Source: Massilia sp.
Lineage (GTDB): Bacteria > Pseudomonadota > Gammaproteobacteria > Burkholderiales > Burkholderiaceae_D
DNA: 10,172 bases
Assembly: GCA_028291845.1 (NCBI GenBank)
Contig: JAQGNM010000491.1
Coordinates: 1-10,172 of the forward strand
Direction: 5' to 3'
Shown piece by piece: positions 1 to 6,033 of the stretch; positions within the stretch are counted from its first letter, which is position 1, and each line of letters opens with the position of its first letter. The notes beneath the pieces are model-generated. The model saw only the letters and a program-made list of their open reading frames with translations. It was not told the origin of the DNA and searched no databases. The translations under genes were made by a program, and so were the position numbers.

Positions 1-2143
1 CGTTGCCGGCGACCAGGGCCGCCGCTACTTGTCCCGTAAAAATCGCCAGCGGAAAATTCCATGGGCTGAAGCAAACCACCGGACCGAGCGCGGCGGCGGC
101 GGCGCTACCGGCGGCCTGGTGGGCGTAATAGCGCAGAAAATCGACGGCTTCGCGCACTTCGGCGATCGCGTTCGGCAGGGATTTGCCCGCTTCGCGCACG
201 GCCAGCGCCATCAATTCCTGGCAGTGGATTTCGAACAGATCGGCAACCCTGGCGACGATCGCCGCGCGCGCGGCCGGCGTGCGGCCCTCCCACTGGGGCG
301 CCTGCATGGCGGCGGCGTTCAAGGCGGCGTCGACTTGCGCGGCGCTGGCGTCGACACTGGTGCCGACGATATCGCCATGATTGGCAGGATTGACAATATC
401 AGCGGGCGTTTGCGTCGATGCGAGCTCGGCGGCGATCAGCGGCTGCGCGGCATAAGTTCTCGGCTGGCCGAGGGTGCCCGATAAAGCCGTCAACACGTTT
501 TCATCGCTCAGATCGAGACCGGCCGAGTTGTCGCGCTCGGCGCCGAACAGCTTGCGGGGCAAGGCGATGCCCGGGTGCGGCGCGCCCTGCTGAGCGGCGG
601 CCGCCGCGAACGGATCGGCGATCAGCGAAGCGATCGACACTTGCGGATCGACGATCTGATTGACGAAGGACGAATTGGCGCCATTCTCCAGCAGGCGGCG
701 CACCAGGTAGGCCAGTAAAGTTTCGTGCGAGCCGACCGGGGCGTAGATGCGGCAAGCCTTGTCGAGGTTACTATTGCCGACCACCTGGTCATACAAGGTT
801 TCGCCCATGCCGTGCAGACATTGAAATTCATAATTGGTGATGCCGTCGGCCTTGGCCCAGGTATAAATCACCGCCAGCGAGTGGGCATTGTGGGTGGCAA
901 ATTGCGGGTACAGGCGGTTAGCGTTCGACAGCAATTTGCGCGCACAGGTCAGATAGCTGACGTCCGTGTAGACTTTTCTCGTATATACCGGAAAGCCGGG
1001 CATGCCGTCGACCTGGGCGCGTTTGATCTCCGCATCCCAATACGCGCCTTTGACCAGGCGCACCATGAATTTGCGGCCGCTTCGCTTAGCCAGATCGACC
1101 AGGAAATTGATCACGAAGGGGCAGCGTTTTTGGTAAGCCTGCACCACGAAGCCGATCCCGTCAAAGCCGGCCAGGGTGGGATCGAAGGCCATCGCTTCCA
1201 TCAGGTCGAGCGAGATTTCCAGGCGGTCGGCTTCTTCGGCGTCGATATTGATGCCAATGTTGTACTGCTTGGCCAGCAGCACCAGAGAACGCACGCGCGG
1301 CAGCAATTCATTCATCACGCGCGCGTGCTGGGCACGGCTATATCTCGGGTGCAGGGCCGACAATTTGATGGAGATGCCGGGACCGTCGTTGATGCCGCGG
1401 CCATTCGAGGCCTTGCCGATGGCGTGGATCGCCGTTTCGTACGACTGGTAATACGCTTGCGCATCGTGTTCGGTGAGCGCCGCTTCGCCCAGCATGTCGT
1501 ATGAATAGCGATAACCGCGCGCCTCGTTCGGCTGGCTGTTTTTCAGGGCTTCATCGATGGTCTGGCCGGTAACGAACTGGTTGCCGAGCATGCGCATGGC
1601 CAGGTCGACGCCTTTGCGAATCAGGGGTTCGCCGCCCTTGCCGATCAATTTGGTCAAGGCCGAACCCAGACCCTGTTCGCTGCTGGTGCCGACCAGCTTA
1701 CCGGTGATCAACAAACCCCAGGTGGCGGCGTTGACGAACAGCGATGGCGATTCGCCCAGGTGTTTGCGCCAGTCGCCCTTGCTGATTTTGTCGGCAATCA
1801 AGCGGTCGGCGGTGGCGCTGTCGGGAATACGCAACAGGGCCTCGGCCAGGCACATCAGGGCGACCCCTTCTTCCGACGACAGGGAAAATTCATGCATCAG
1901 GGCATCCACGCCCGAGGCGCGGGTGCGCTTGGCGCGCACCTGCTCGACCAGCCGCCGCGCCAGCGGCGCCGCCTGCTCGTTGGCGCGCGCGCCCTGCCCC
2001 AGCAGCCACGCGACGGCGTCCGCTTCGTCACGCCGGTACGCCGCGGTGATTGCGGCCCGCAGCGCTGACTGGGGCGGTTTGATTTCGGCAAGCAGGGCGG
2101 CAAACGGGGTGTTAATTACGGCCGGGGACGCGGCAATATTCAT
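1..2143 (-). CDS. putA: Bifunctional proline dehydrogenase / L-glutamate gamma-semialdehyde dehydrogenase PutA (N-terminal 714 residues, cut by window edge)
   Basis: Oxidises proline to P5C with FAD, then glutamate semialdehyde to glutamate with NAD+; a peripheral membrane-associated enzyme of proline catabolism. The reading frame is open from the ATG at 2143 to base 1. Residues ~85-200 match the helical PRODH-associated domain. Residues ~205-500 are the PRODH barrel with SIKLSALHPRYS (Lys260), NIDAEEADR (Asp301), RLVKGAYW (Arg362, Tyr368), RIYAPVG (Tyr467) and YLVRRLLENGAN (Arg482, Arg483, Glu486). These correspond to the known flavin/proline site residues of E. coli PutA. The ALDH domain begins near residue 540, and the window stops just after the PWNFP motif (Asn696), so the catalytic Cys and Glu lie outside. 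Relative to E. coli the active-site residues are shifted by 69, and no ribbon-helix-helix domain precedes them: this PutA should not bind DNA. Only a weak ribosome site (AAGAG) precedes the start. Divergent from an Lrp-type regulator. Confidence 0.97.
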   Translation of the reverse strand, partial: MNIAASPAVINTPFAALLAEIKPPQSALRAAITAAYRRDEADAVAWLLGQGARANEQAAPLARRLVEQVRAKRTRASGVDALMHEFSLSSEEGVALMCLAEALLRIPDSATADRLIADKISKGDWRKHLGESPSLFVNAATWGLLITGKLVGTSSEQGLGSALTKLIGKGGEPLIRKGVDLAMRMLGNQFVTGQTIDEALKNSQPNEARGYRYSYDMLGEAALTEHDAQAYYQSYETAIHAIGKASNGRGINDGPGISIKLSALHPRYSRAQHARVMNELLPRVRSLVLLAKQYNIGINIDAEEADRLEISLDLMEAMAFDPTLAGFDGIGFVVQAYQKRCPFVINFLVDLAKRSGRKFMVRLVKGAYWDAEIKRAQVDGMPGFPVYTRKVYTDVSYLTCARKLLSNANRLYPQFATHNAHSLAVIYTWAKADGITNYEFQCLHGMGETLYDQVVGNSNLDKACRIYAPVGSHETLLAYLVRRLLENGANSSFVNQIVDPQVSIASLIADPFAAAAAQQGAPHPGIALPRKLFGAERDNSAGLDLSDENVLTALSGTLGQPRTYAAQPLIAAELASTQTPADIVNPANHGDIVGTSVDASAAQVDAALNAAAMQAPQWEGRTPAARAAIVARVADLFEIHCQELMALAVREAGKSLPNAIAEVREAVDFLRYYAHQAAGSAAAAALGPVVCFSPWNFPLAIFTGQVAAALVAGN

Positions 2144-2248
2144 GAAGGACTCTTTAGTAGGCGACAATAAGACGAAGACGGCTGGTTCGATGGCAAACGC
2201 AGCGGGATGCAGTGAAACATCGCGGAAGGACGTTTCAAAGTTGATTCG

Positions 2249-2254
2249 ATTGTA
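2249..2254 (-). promoter_or_regulatory. Possible -10 hexamer of the putA promoter
   Basis: Read on the minus strand this is TACAAT (5 of 6 to the sigma-70 consensus), about 105 bases upstream of the putA start. No recognisable -35 lies 16-18 bases further up, as expected for a promoter needing an activator. The inverted repeat at 2281-2294 would be centred near position -45, a usual place for an activator touching RNA polymerase. Placement by eye only. Confidence 0.35.
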
Positions 2255-2280
2255 GTGGGATTTCTTCTGGATTAATTCTG

Positions 2281-2294
2281 GTATTACGCAATAC
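2281..2294. promoter_or_regulatory. Inverted repeat, candidate operator in the putA-putR gap
   Basis: GTATT-ACGC-AATAC: perfect 5-bp arms around a 4-bp centre, lying between the two divergent genes. Lrp/AsnC regulators usually bind short imperfect AT-rich palindromes, so this is a plausible PutR site. The match to any known PutR site is not established. Confidence 0.4.
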
Positions 2295-2330
2295 TAGCAA
2301 TAGATAGTTTTTGATGAGACAATTTGACCA

Positions 2331-2343
2331 AATAAAATTTATT
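2331..2343. promoter_or_regulatory. AT-rich palindrome over the putative putR promoter
   Basis: AATAAA-A-TTTATT is a perfect 13-bp odd palindrome, 17 bp before the putR start. It overlaps a possible -10 (TAAAAT, 2333-2338) that sits 16 bp from a poor -35 (TTGATG, 2311-2316). If it is bound by PutR it would give negative autoregulation, as is common in the Lrp family. It lies about 50 bp, close to five helical turns, from the other palindrome. AT-rich palindromes also arise by chance. Confidence 0.35.
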
Positions 2344-2359
2344 CTGGGGGACTACCGCC

Positions 2360-2815
2360 ATGCTGGACAAGATTAGCAAGAAAATCCTGGCCGAACTGCA
2401 AAATGACGGGCGCATCAGCAACGTCGAACTGGCCGCGCGCGTCAACCTGTCGCCCGCCGCCTGCCTCGAGCGGGTGCGCAAGCTGCATGAATCGGGTTAC
2501 ATCATGGGCTACACGGCCCAGTTGAATCCCCAATTGCTCGACGTCTCCCTGCTGGTATTCATCGAAGTGGTGCTCGATCGCACGACGCCTGAAGTCTTCG
2601 ATGCCTTCAAGAATAGCGTACAACTGATCCCGGAAGTGCTCGAATGCCACATGGTGGCCGGCGGTTTCGACTACCTGGTGAAAGCGCGCGTCAAGGACAT
2701 GGCGGCGTACCGGGAGTTTTTGGGTAAAACGCTGCTGCAAAAGGGGGTGCGCGAAACCCACACCTACGCAGTGATGGAAGAAGTGAAAAATACCACGAAG
2801 CTGCCGATCCGCTAG
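2360..2815 (+). CDS. putR: Lrp/AsnC-family transcriptional regulator, probable PutR (proline-responsive)
   Basis: A 151-residue DNA-binding protein of normal Lrp length. Residues 2-60 form the N-terminal winged helix-turn-helix (LDKISKKILAELQNDGRIS, then NVELAARVNLSPAACLERVRKL). Residues ~65-145 form the RAM/ligand-binding domain with the family's glycine turn, VAGGFDYLVKARVKD (99-113). The start is supported by a GGGGGA ribosome site 9-10 bases upstream. In alphaproteobacteria such as Agrobacterium and Rhodobacter an Lrp-type PutR lies divergent to putA and activates it in response to proline. The same arrangement here, next to a PutA without its own DNA-binding domain, supports that role. 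The family assignment is secure; the symbol rests on context. A broader role, for instance in branched-chain amino acid metabolism, cannot be excluded from sequence alone. Confidence 0.85.
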   Translation: MLDKISKKILAELQNDGRISNVELAARVNLSPAACLERVRKLHESGYIMGYTAQLNPQLLDVSLLVFIEVVLDRTTPEVFDAFKNSVQLIPEVLECHMVAGGFDYLVKARVKDMAAYREFLGKTLLQKGVRETHTYAVMEEVKNTTKLPIR

Positions 2816-2866
2816 TCGCGCCGCTGGCCGCTATGCCATTGACGCCGTCGACCGGCGCTGGAAGTG

Positions 2867-3826
2867 CTATTCGCCAGGCGGCTGCAGCTTGTGCGACGGC
2901 GACGTCGTCAAATCCATCATCTCAAAATGTTTCCTCAACCACGTATGCGCCGGGCTTCGCGCATCGCGCTCGTGCCACAGCATGTCGATGTGGACGGCGG
3001 GAAGGTTGAACGGCAACTCGCGCCACACCAGCGCTTCGGCGGTGCCGGTCGAGGCGATCAAGTGTTTCGGCAATACCGTGATCAAGTCCGAATTGGCGAC
3101 CACCCGGCCGGCGGTAAAAAACTGATTTACTGTCAGCAAAATGCGGCGTTCGCGGCCCAGCTGGGCCAGCGCTTCGTCGGTCAGGCCGTGGGCGCGGCCG
3201 GAGAAGCTGACCAATAAATGGTTGGCGGCGACGTAGCGGTCCAGGGTCAACTCGACTTTGGCCAGCGGGTGGTTCTTGCGCATCACGCAGACATAGCGGC
3301 CCGAATACAAGCGCTCGTGGCGCACCGGCGAGCTGGTGTCGGACGACAATTGCGCCGCCACCCCGGGGAAAAAGCCGACTGCCAGATCGATGTCGCCGCG
3401 CAGCAGCATCGGCCGCGGTTCGCGCGTGGTCAGGGGCACCATGCGCACGGTGACGCCGGGCGCTTCGCTTTCGATGGCGCGCATCAGCGACGGCAGCCAG
3501 AAGGCGGCGGTGGCATCGGCCATCGCCATTCTGAAAGTGGCGTTGGCCTTGCTGACGTCAAACGTGCCCGGGGCAACCGCCGCTTCCAGGCCGGCCAGGG
3601 CCTGGCGCACGGCCGGCCACAATTGTTCCGCGCGCGGGGTCGGCTTGACGCCATAGGCGGTGCGAATCAGCAACTCATCGCCCAGGCTCTCGCGCAGGCG
3701 CTTGATGGCGTTCGACACGGCCGGCTGGGTCATGGCCAGATGGCCGGCGGCGCGCGTCAGATTTTGTTCCGTCATGACGGCGTCGAACACGCGCAGCAGG
3801 TTCAGGTCGAGGGTAAGAAAGCTCAT
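2867..3826 (-). CDS. LysR-type transcriptional regulator
   Basis: A 319-residue LTTR of typical length. Residues 6-66 are the winged helix-turn-helix (LDLNLLRVFDAVMTEQNLTR, AMTQPAVSNAIKRLRESLGD, LLIRTAYGVKPTPRA). Residues ~90-300 form the two-lobed effector-binding domain (VRMVPLTTREPRPMLLRGDI, DLAVGFFPG, RYVCVMRKNHPLA). The style resembles the NodD/NahR/NagR branch, whose members often sense aromatic compounds. That is a family impression, not a ligand assignment. The ATG at 3826 lacks a good ribosome site but no alternative in-frame start lies just upstream. It is convergent with the Lrp-type gene, 51 bp apart, and divergent from a small membrane-protein gene across a 163-bp AT-rich gap holding a T-N11-A box. 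LTTRs commonly control their divergent neighbour, so the small protein is the first candidate target. Confidence 0.93.
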   Translation of the reverse strand: MSFLTLDLNLLRVFDAVMTEQNLTRAAGHLAMTQPAVSNAIKRLRESLGDELLIRTAYGVKPTPRAEQLWPAVRQALAGLEAAVAPGTFDVSKANATFRMAMADATAAFWLPSLMRAIESEAPGVTVRMVPLTTREPRPMLLRGDIDLAVGFFPGVAAQLSSDTSSPVRHERLYSGRYVCVMRKNHPLAKVELTLDRYVAANHLLVSFSGRAHGLTDEALAQLGRERRILLTVNQFFTAGRVVANSDLITVLPKHLIASTGTAEALVWRELPFNLPAVHIDMLWHERDARSPAHTWLRKHFEMMDLTTSPSHKLQPPGE

Positions 3827-3910
3827 GGAGATGAAAAAAGTGAATGTTTATGCTGCCGACATCGGGTGATGCCAATATACATCAATCTATTCAGCATTCA
3901 TATAATGGGT

Positions 3911-3925
3911 ATTGCAAATTGGAAT
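3911..3925. promoter_or_regulatory. Candidate LysR-type box (ATT-N9-AAT, T-N11-A)
   Basis: ATTGCAAATTGGAAT fits the general LTTR pattern (T at 3912, A at 3924, within dyad-symmetric ends). It lies between the LysR gene and the divergent small gene. A second signal surrounds it: perfect 7-bp inverted arms CATATAA (3899-3905) and TTATATG (3931-3937), 25 bp apart. The LTTR pattern is loose and will occur by chance in AT-rich DNA. Confidence 0.35.
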
Positions 3926-3948
3926 TAGATTTATATGTTGCGTTGCAC

Positions 3949-3954
3949 TATAGT
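3949..3954 (+). promoter_or_regulatory. Possible -10 hexamer for the small membrane-protein gene
   Basis: TATAGT matches the sigma-70 -10 at 5 of 6 bases and lies 36 bp before the GTG start. The matching -35 position (TAGATT, 17-bp spacer) is poor. The candidate LysR box would be centred near -43, where an LTTR could compensate for a weak -35. Confidence 0.35.
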
Positions 3955-3989
3955 TTGCTCATAGTAAGCTAAATTCAATTGGAAAAATC

Positions 3990-4277
3990 GTGTCGTTCAC
4001 TTCTAGTATGTTTCAAACCGTTACCGGCGTGCCAATCATGCCTATCGTCGGCATCATGCTGGGCGTTGCCGTCGTTGCCGCTCTCGGTGTGTTTTTCAAA
4101 CCCCTGCTGGCAGGCCTGGTCAAGGCTGCCGTGCTGGTGGTGCGTCCCCGCCTGAGCCGCGAGGAGCAGGCCGCGCGCCGCCAGCTGCGCGATATCAAGC
4201 TGATGAAAAAAATGATCAACTCGGCTCACGGCGTAACCCAAACGGCTGAATTGCACTCGTTTGCTTCGCGCGGCTGA
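3990..4277 (+). CDS. Small membrane protein of unknown function
   Basis: I do not recognise this 95-residue protein. Residues ~15-36 (PIMPIVGIMLGVAVVAALGV) form a clear hydrophobic helix. Residues ~38-52 (PLLAGLVKAAVLVV) are a second, shorter hydrophobic stretch that could be membrane-parallel or a second pass. After residue 52 it becomes basic and helical (RPRLSREEQAARRQLRDIKL, MKKMINSAHG), likely cytoplasmic by the positive-inside rule. It ends in a polar tail. The GTG start is chosen because GGAAAA lies about 7 bases upstream. An in-frame ATG at 4008 has no ribosome site and would remove six residues only. It stands alone, with the divergent LysR gene on the left and a strong terminator 24 bp after its stop. 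Codon use matches the GC-rich surroundings, so I take it as a real gene. Confidence 0.8.
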   Translation: MSFTSSMFQTVTGVPIMPIVGIMLGVAVVAALGVFFKPLLAGLVKAAVLVVRPRLSREEQAARRQLRDIKLMKKMINSAHGVTQTAELHSFASRG

Positions 4278-4300
4278 TTTCAAGGATTTTCAGTAGTTAT

Positions 4301-4344
4301 AAAAAAGCGGCGCCGGTTGTTACCGGGCGCCGCTTTTTTTTTTT
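4301..4344. terminator. Bidirectional rho-independent terminator
   Basis: Six A (4301-4306), then stem GCGGCGC+CGGT (4307-4317), loop TGTT, and return stem ACCG, one bulged G, GCGCCGC (4322-4333), then eleven T (4334-4344). The U-tract on one strand and the A-run on the other let it end both the small membrane-protein transcript (plus) and the chalcone isomerase-like transcript (minus), which converge here. Confidence 0.93.
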
Positions 4345-4359
4345 GCCGATTCTTGTGTT

Positions 4360-4956
4360 TTACCGTGCGCCGCCCAGCAAGGCTGGCTTCAAGCCGCTAT
4401 CGACCGGCTTGTCTCCCAGCCAAATTCTCAGCACTGCATTATAAAAGCCGGGATCGGCGATGGTCTCGCCGACCTTCTTGCCATTCAGTTCGGCCTGGGT
4501 GCCGGCGCCGGGGATCATGTCCAGGTGCAGCACATCGCCCTTCTTGACGCCGGGAATGGCGCCAAACAGTTCGCCGAACTTGGCGATCTGGCCCGCATAT
4601 TTCGCCTTTTCCGCGCCGTCGATATTGTCGTTGATGCCTTTCATGAAGGCGTCGCCGAAGTCGCTCGAGCTGACGTCGCGCATCATGACGATGGTCATGC
4701 GGCGCGGGCCTTCCTGTTTCAGGATATCGGCAACGTTATTCTTTTTTTCGCCCAAATACAGGCCGGCCGCATACACCTTGAAGATCACCTTGGTGCGGAT
4801 GCCGGCGCCATTTAATACCAGGTCCTTGCCGGCCACCTTGGCGGTGTCGTCGAACTTGACGCCGTTGACTTCGGCGGCAACGCTGCCTTGCGCCACCGCG
4901 AAGGCCATCAGCGCGCCCGTCAACCAGTGTTTTACATTAAAACGTGTCGCGACCAT
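4360..4956 (-). CDS. Chalcone isomerase-like periplasmic protein
   Basis: A 198-residue secreted protein. Residues 1-28 form a signal peptide (basic MVATRFNVKHW, hydrophobic core LTGALMAFAVAQ, likely cleavage after SVAA). The mature part shows features of the bacterial chalcone isomerase-like family: FDDTAKVAGKDLVLNGAGIR, TKVIFKVYAAGLYLGEK (55-71), a central MTIVMMRDVSSSDFGDAFMK, and the conserved tail RIWLGDKPVDSGLKPALLG. Plant chalcone isomerases share this fold. The bacterial secreted forms have no established reaction and are thought to bind lipid or fatty-acid-like ligands, so enzymatic activity should not be assumed. The ATG at 4956 is chosen over an upstream in-frame start (5010) because AAGGAGA sits 8 bases before it and the signal peptide follows directly. 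Transcribed alone: a hairpin separates it from the ferredoxin gene and a terminator follows. Confidence 0.88.
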   Translation of the reverse strand: MVATRFNVKHWLTGALMAFAVAQGSVAAEVNGVKFDDTAKVAGKDLVLNGAGIRTKVIFKVYAAGLYLGEKKNNVADILKQEGPRRMTIVMMRDVSSSDFGDAFMKGINDNIDGAEKAKYAGQIAKFGELFGAIPGVKKGDVLHLDMIPGAGTQAELNGKKVGETIADPGFYNAVLRIWLGDKPVDSGLKPALLGGAR

Positions 4957-5000
4957 GGTGTTGTCTCCTTTGTTATTTGAATGAGGAATAGTGCGCGCTG

Positions 5001-5006
5001 AATATA
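5001..5006 (-). promoter_or_regulatory. Possible -10 hexamer for the chalcone isomerase-like gene
   Basis: On the minus strand TATATT (5 of 6) lies 45 bases upstream of the start and just after the hairpin at 5020-5045. No convincing -35 is visible; that position falls within the hairpin. Weak call. Confidence 0.3.
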
Positions 5007-5019
5007 GCACGAGCGTGCG

Positions 5020-5045
5020 CAGAAAGCGCCAGTCGGCGCTTTCTG
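5020..5045 (-). terminator. Perfect hairpin after the ferredoxin gene, probable terminator
   Basis: Perfect 11-bp arms CAGAAAGCGCC and GGCGCTTTCTG around a 4-base loop, 14 bp after the ferredoxin stop codon. Read on the minus strand, the GC stem is followed by TTTCTG, a short U-rich tract partly paired with the opposing A residues. This is a plausible but suboptimal intrinsic terminator for the coaD-ferredoxin transcript. It also lies just upstream of the next gene's putative -10, so it might serve as a regulatory site instead. Confidence 0.6.
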
Positions 5046-5059
5046 TAAGGACAAAATGG

Positions 5060-5317
5060 TCAGGCGGCCTTGGCGGCGCTGAGGCGTTCGTATTTGACCA
5101 TCAGTTGCTCTTTCGATTCGCGCCAGGCCGGATCGAAAGGAATGCAGCTGACCGGGCACACTTGCTGGCACTGCGGCTCGTCGAAATGGCCGACGCACTC
5201 GGTGCACTTGTTCGGATCGATCTCGTAGATCTCCGCGCCCATATAAATAGCCTCGTTCGGGCACTCGGGCTCGCACACGTCGCAGTTGATGCAGTCGTCG
5301 GTAATCAGTAAAGCCAT
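5060..5317 (-). CDS. YfhL-family 2[4Fe-4S] ferredoxin
   Basis: An 85-residue cytoplasmic electron carrier. The first cluster motif is Cys9-x2-Cys12-x2-Cys15-x3-Cys19-Pro. The second is Cys38-x2-Cys41-x8-Cys50-x3-Cys54-Pro, with an extra Cys58. The long spacing inside the second motif (VGHFDEPQ) and the helical C-terminal extension (WRESKEQLMVKYERLSAAKA) are marks of the YfhL/Allochromatium-type ferredoxins, known for very low and unequal potentials. Its electron partner is not shown. The start lies 5 bp after the coaD stop with no clear ribosome site of its own, which suggests translational coupling to coaD. The same coaD-ferredoxin pairing is familiar in betaproteobacterial genomes. Often annotated fdx or yfhL; I give no symbol because usage varies. 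Confidence 0.95.
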   Translation of the reverse strand: MALLITDDCINCDVCEPECPNEAIYMGAEIYEIDPNKCTECVGHFDEPQCQQVCPVSCIPFDPAWRESKEQLMVKYERLSAAKAA

Positions 5318-5322
5318 GTCGT

Positions 5323-5838
5323 TCAGGCTGCGGAGCCTGGATTCGGATTGTTGGCGGCGTTTTCAGCGATTTTCTTTTGCAGCCAGCGGTCGACCGAGGG
5401 AAAGACAAATTTGGAGACGTCGCCGCCGAGGATGGCGATCTCGCGCACGATGGTGCCGGATATAAACTGATACTGGTCCGACGGCGTCAAAAACAGGGTT
5501 TCCACGTCCGGCAGCAGATAACGGTTCATGCCGGCCATTTGAAACTCGTATTCGAAATCGGAGACCGCGCGCAGGCCGCGCACGATGACGCGCGCATCAT
5601 GTTTTCGCACGAAGTCTTTTAGCAAGCCTGAAAAGCTTTCCACCTTGACGTTGGGATAATGCCCCAGCACTTCGTTGGCGATTTCCAGGCGTTCTTCCAG
5701 CGAAAAGAAGGGGCGCTTGTTCTTGCTGTCGGCAACGCCCACCACCAGACCGTCGAACAGTCCGGAGGCCCGGCGGACCAGGTCTTCATGGCCTCGGGTG
5801 AGGGGATCGAAGGTTCCTGGATATACGGCTACAACCAT
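5323..5838 (-). CDS. coaD: Phosphopantetheine adenylyltransferase (PPAT)
   Basis: Transfers AMP from ATP to 4'-phosphopantetheine to make dephospho-CoA, the penultimate step of CoA synthesis in the cytosol; the family forms hexamers. The 171-residue protein is slightly longer than the E. coli enzyme because of a low-complexity tail (NAANNPNPGSAA). The nucleotidyltransferase motif YPGTFDPLTRGH holds Thr9 and His17. Lys41 (SKNKRPFF), VRGLRAVSDFEYE (Arg87, Arg90) and ISGTIVREIA (126-135) complete the substrate and ATP sites. The ATG at 5838 is preferred over the upstream in-frame 5859: AGGGAG lies 5 bases before it and the family begins right at the first beta strand. Followed after 5 bp by the ferredoxin gene. 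The 195-bp gap from rsmD suggests it may have its own promoter. Confidence 0.97.
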   Translation of the reverse strand: MVVAVYPGTFDPLTRGHEDLVRRASGLFDGLVVGVADSKNKRPFFSLEERLEIANEVLGHYPNVKVESFSGLLKDFVRKHDARVIVRGLRAVSDFEYEFQMAGMNRYLLPDVETLFLTPSDQYQFISGTIVREIAILGGDVSKFVFPSVDRWLQKKIAENAANNPNPGSAA

Positions 5839-6033
5839 TGCGGCTCCCTGGAGATGCACTCATATAGAACGCGCATTATGCCCGAAAATGGGTGATCTGC
5901 CCCATGTTATGCCCCAGCACGGGGCGGTCGCGCTTAGCTGCGCTGCCATCGGCGACGCTGCCAGTGTAGCGAAAACGCGCACACCATGCTGGGGCCCCGT
6001 CAATCCACCGCGTCAATCCACCGTGGGGCTCGA
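5839..6033. other. Structured, repeat-containing gap between rsmD and coaD
   Basis: No gene is supported here. Several short signals are present. A hairpin GCCCC-AGCAC-GGGGC lies at 5911-5925. The nine bases GCCCCAGCA at 5911-5919 could instead pair with TGCTGGGGC at 5987-5995, an alternative structure. GGGGCCCC at 5991-5998 is self-complementary. A 13-bp tandem repeat follows it. On the minus strand, possible -10 hexamers are CATAAT (5880-5875) and TATATG (5866-5861), neither with a good -35. The region may hold the rsmD transcript end and the coaD promoter or leader. Confidence 0.5.
5998..6023. repeat. 13-bp perfect tandem duplication
   Basis: CGTCAATCCACCG occurs twice in direct succession (5998-6010 and 6011-6023), starting 10 bases after the rsmD stop on the minus strand. 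Read on that strand each copy contains TTGACG, a near-consensus -35, but no -10 lies at the proper distance from either. It may be a simple slippage duplication. Confidence 0.85.

Noticed and set aside
725..1504. Long plus-strand open frame (259 codons) opposite putA
   Set aside because: It is exactly antisense to the conserved PRODH region and gives a low-complexity, family-less protein; GC-rich DNA often keeps such frames open.
1557..2255. Long plus-strand open frame (232 codons) opposite the 5' part of putA
   Set aside because: Antisense shadow rich in Ser, Arg and Ala, with no recognisable domain.
2843..2857. Small hairpin CGCCG-TCGAC-CGGCG between putR and the LysR gene
   Set aside because: Short stem without a T-run on either strand; cannot be called a terminator with confidence.
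3218..3928. Plus-strand open frame (236 codons) opposite the LysR gene
   Set aside because: Antisense to a well-conserved LTTR; composition (Gln, Arg, Gly, His rich) is typical of reversed GC-rich coding DNA.
5998..6023. CRISPR-like array
   Set aside because: Only two 13-bp copies with no spacer; it is a simple tandem duplication.
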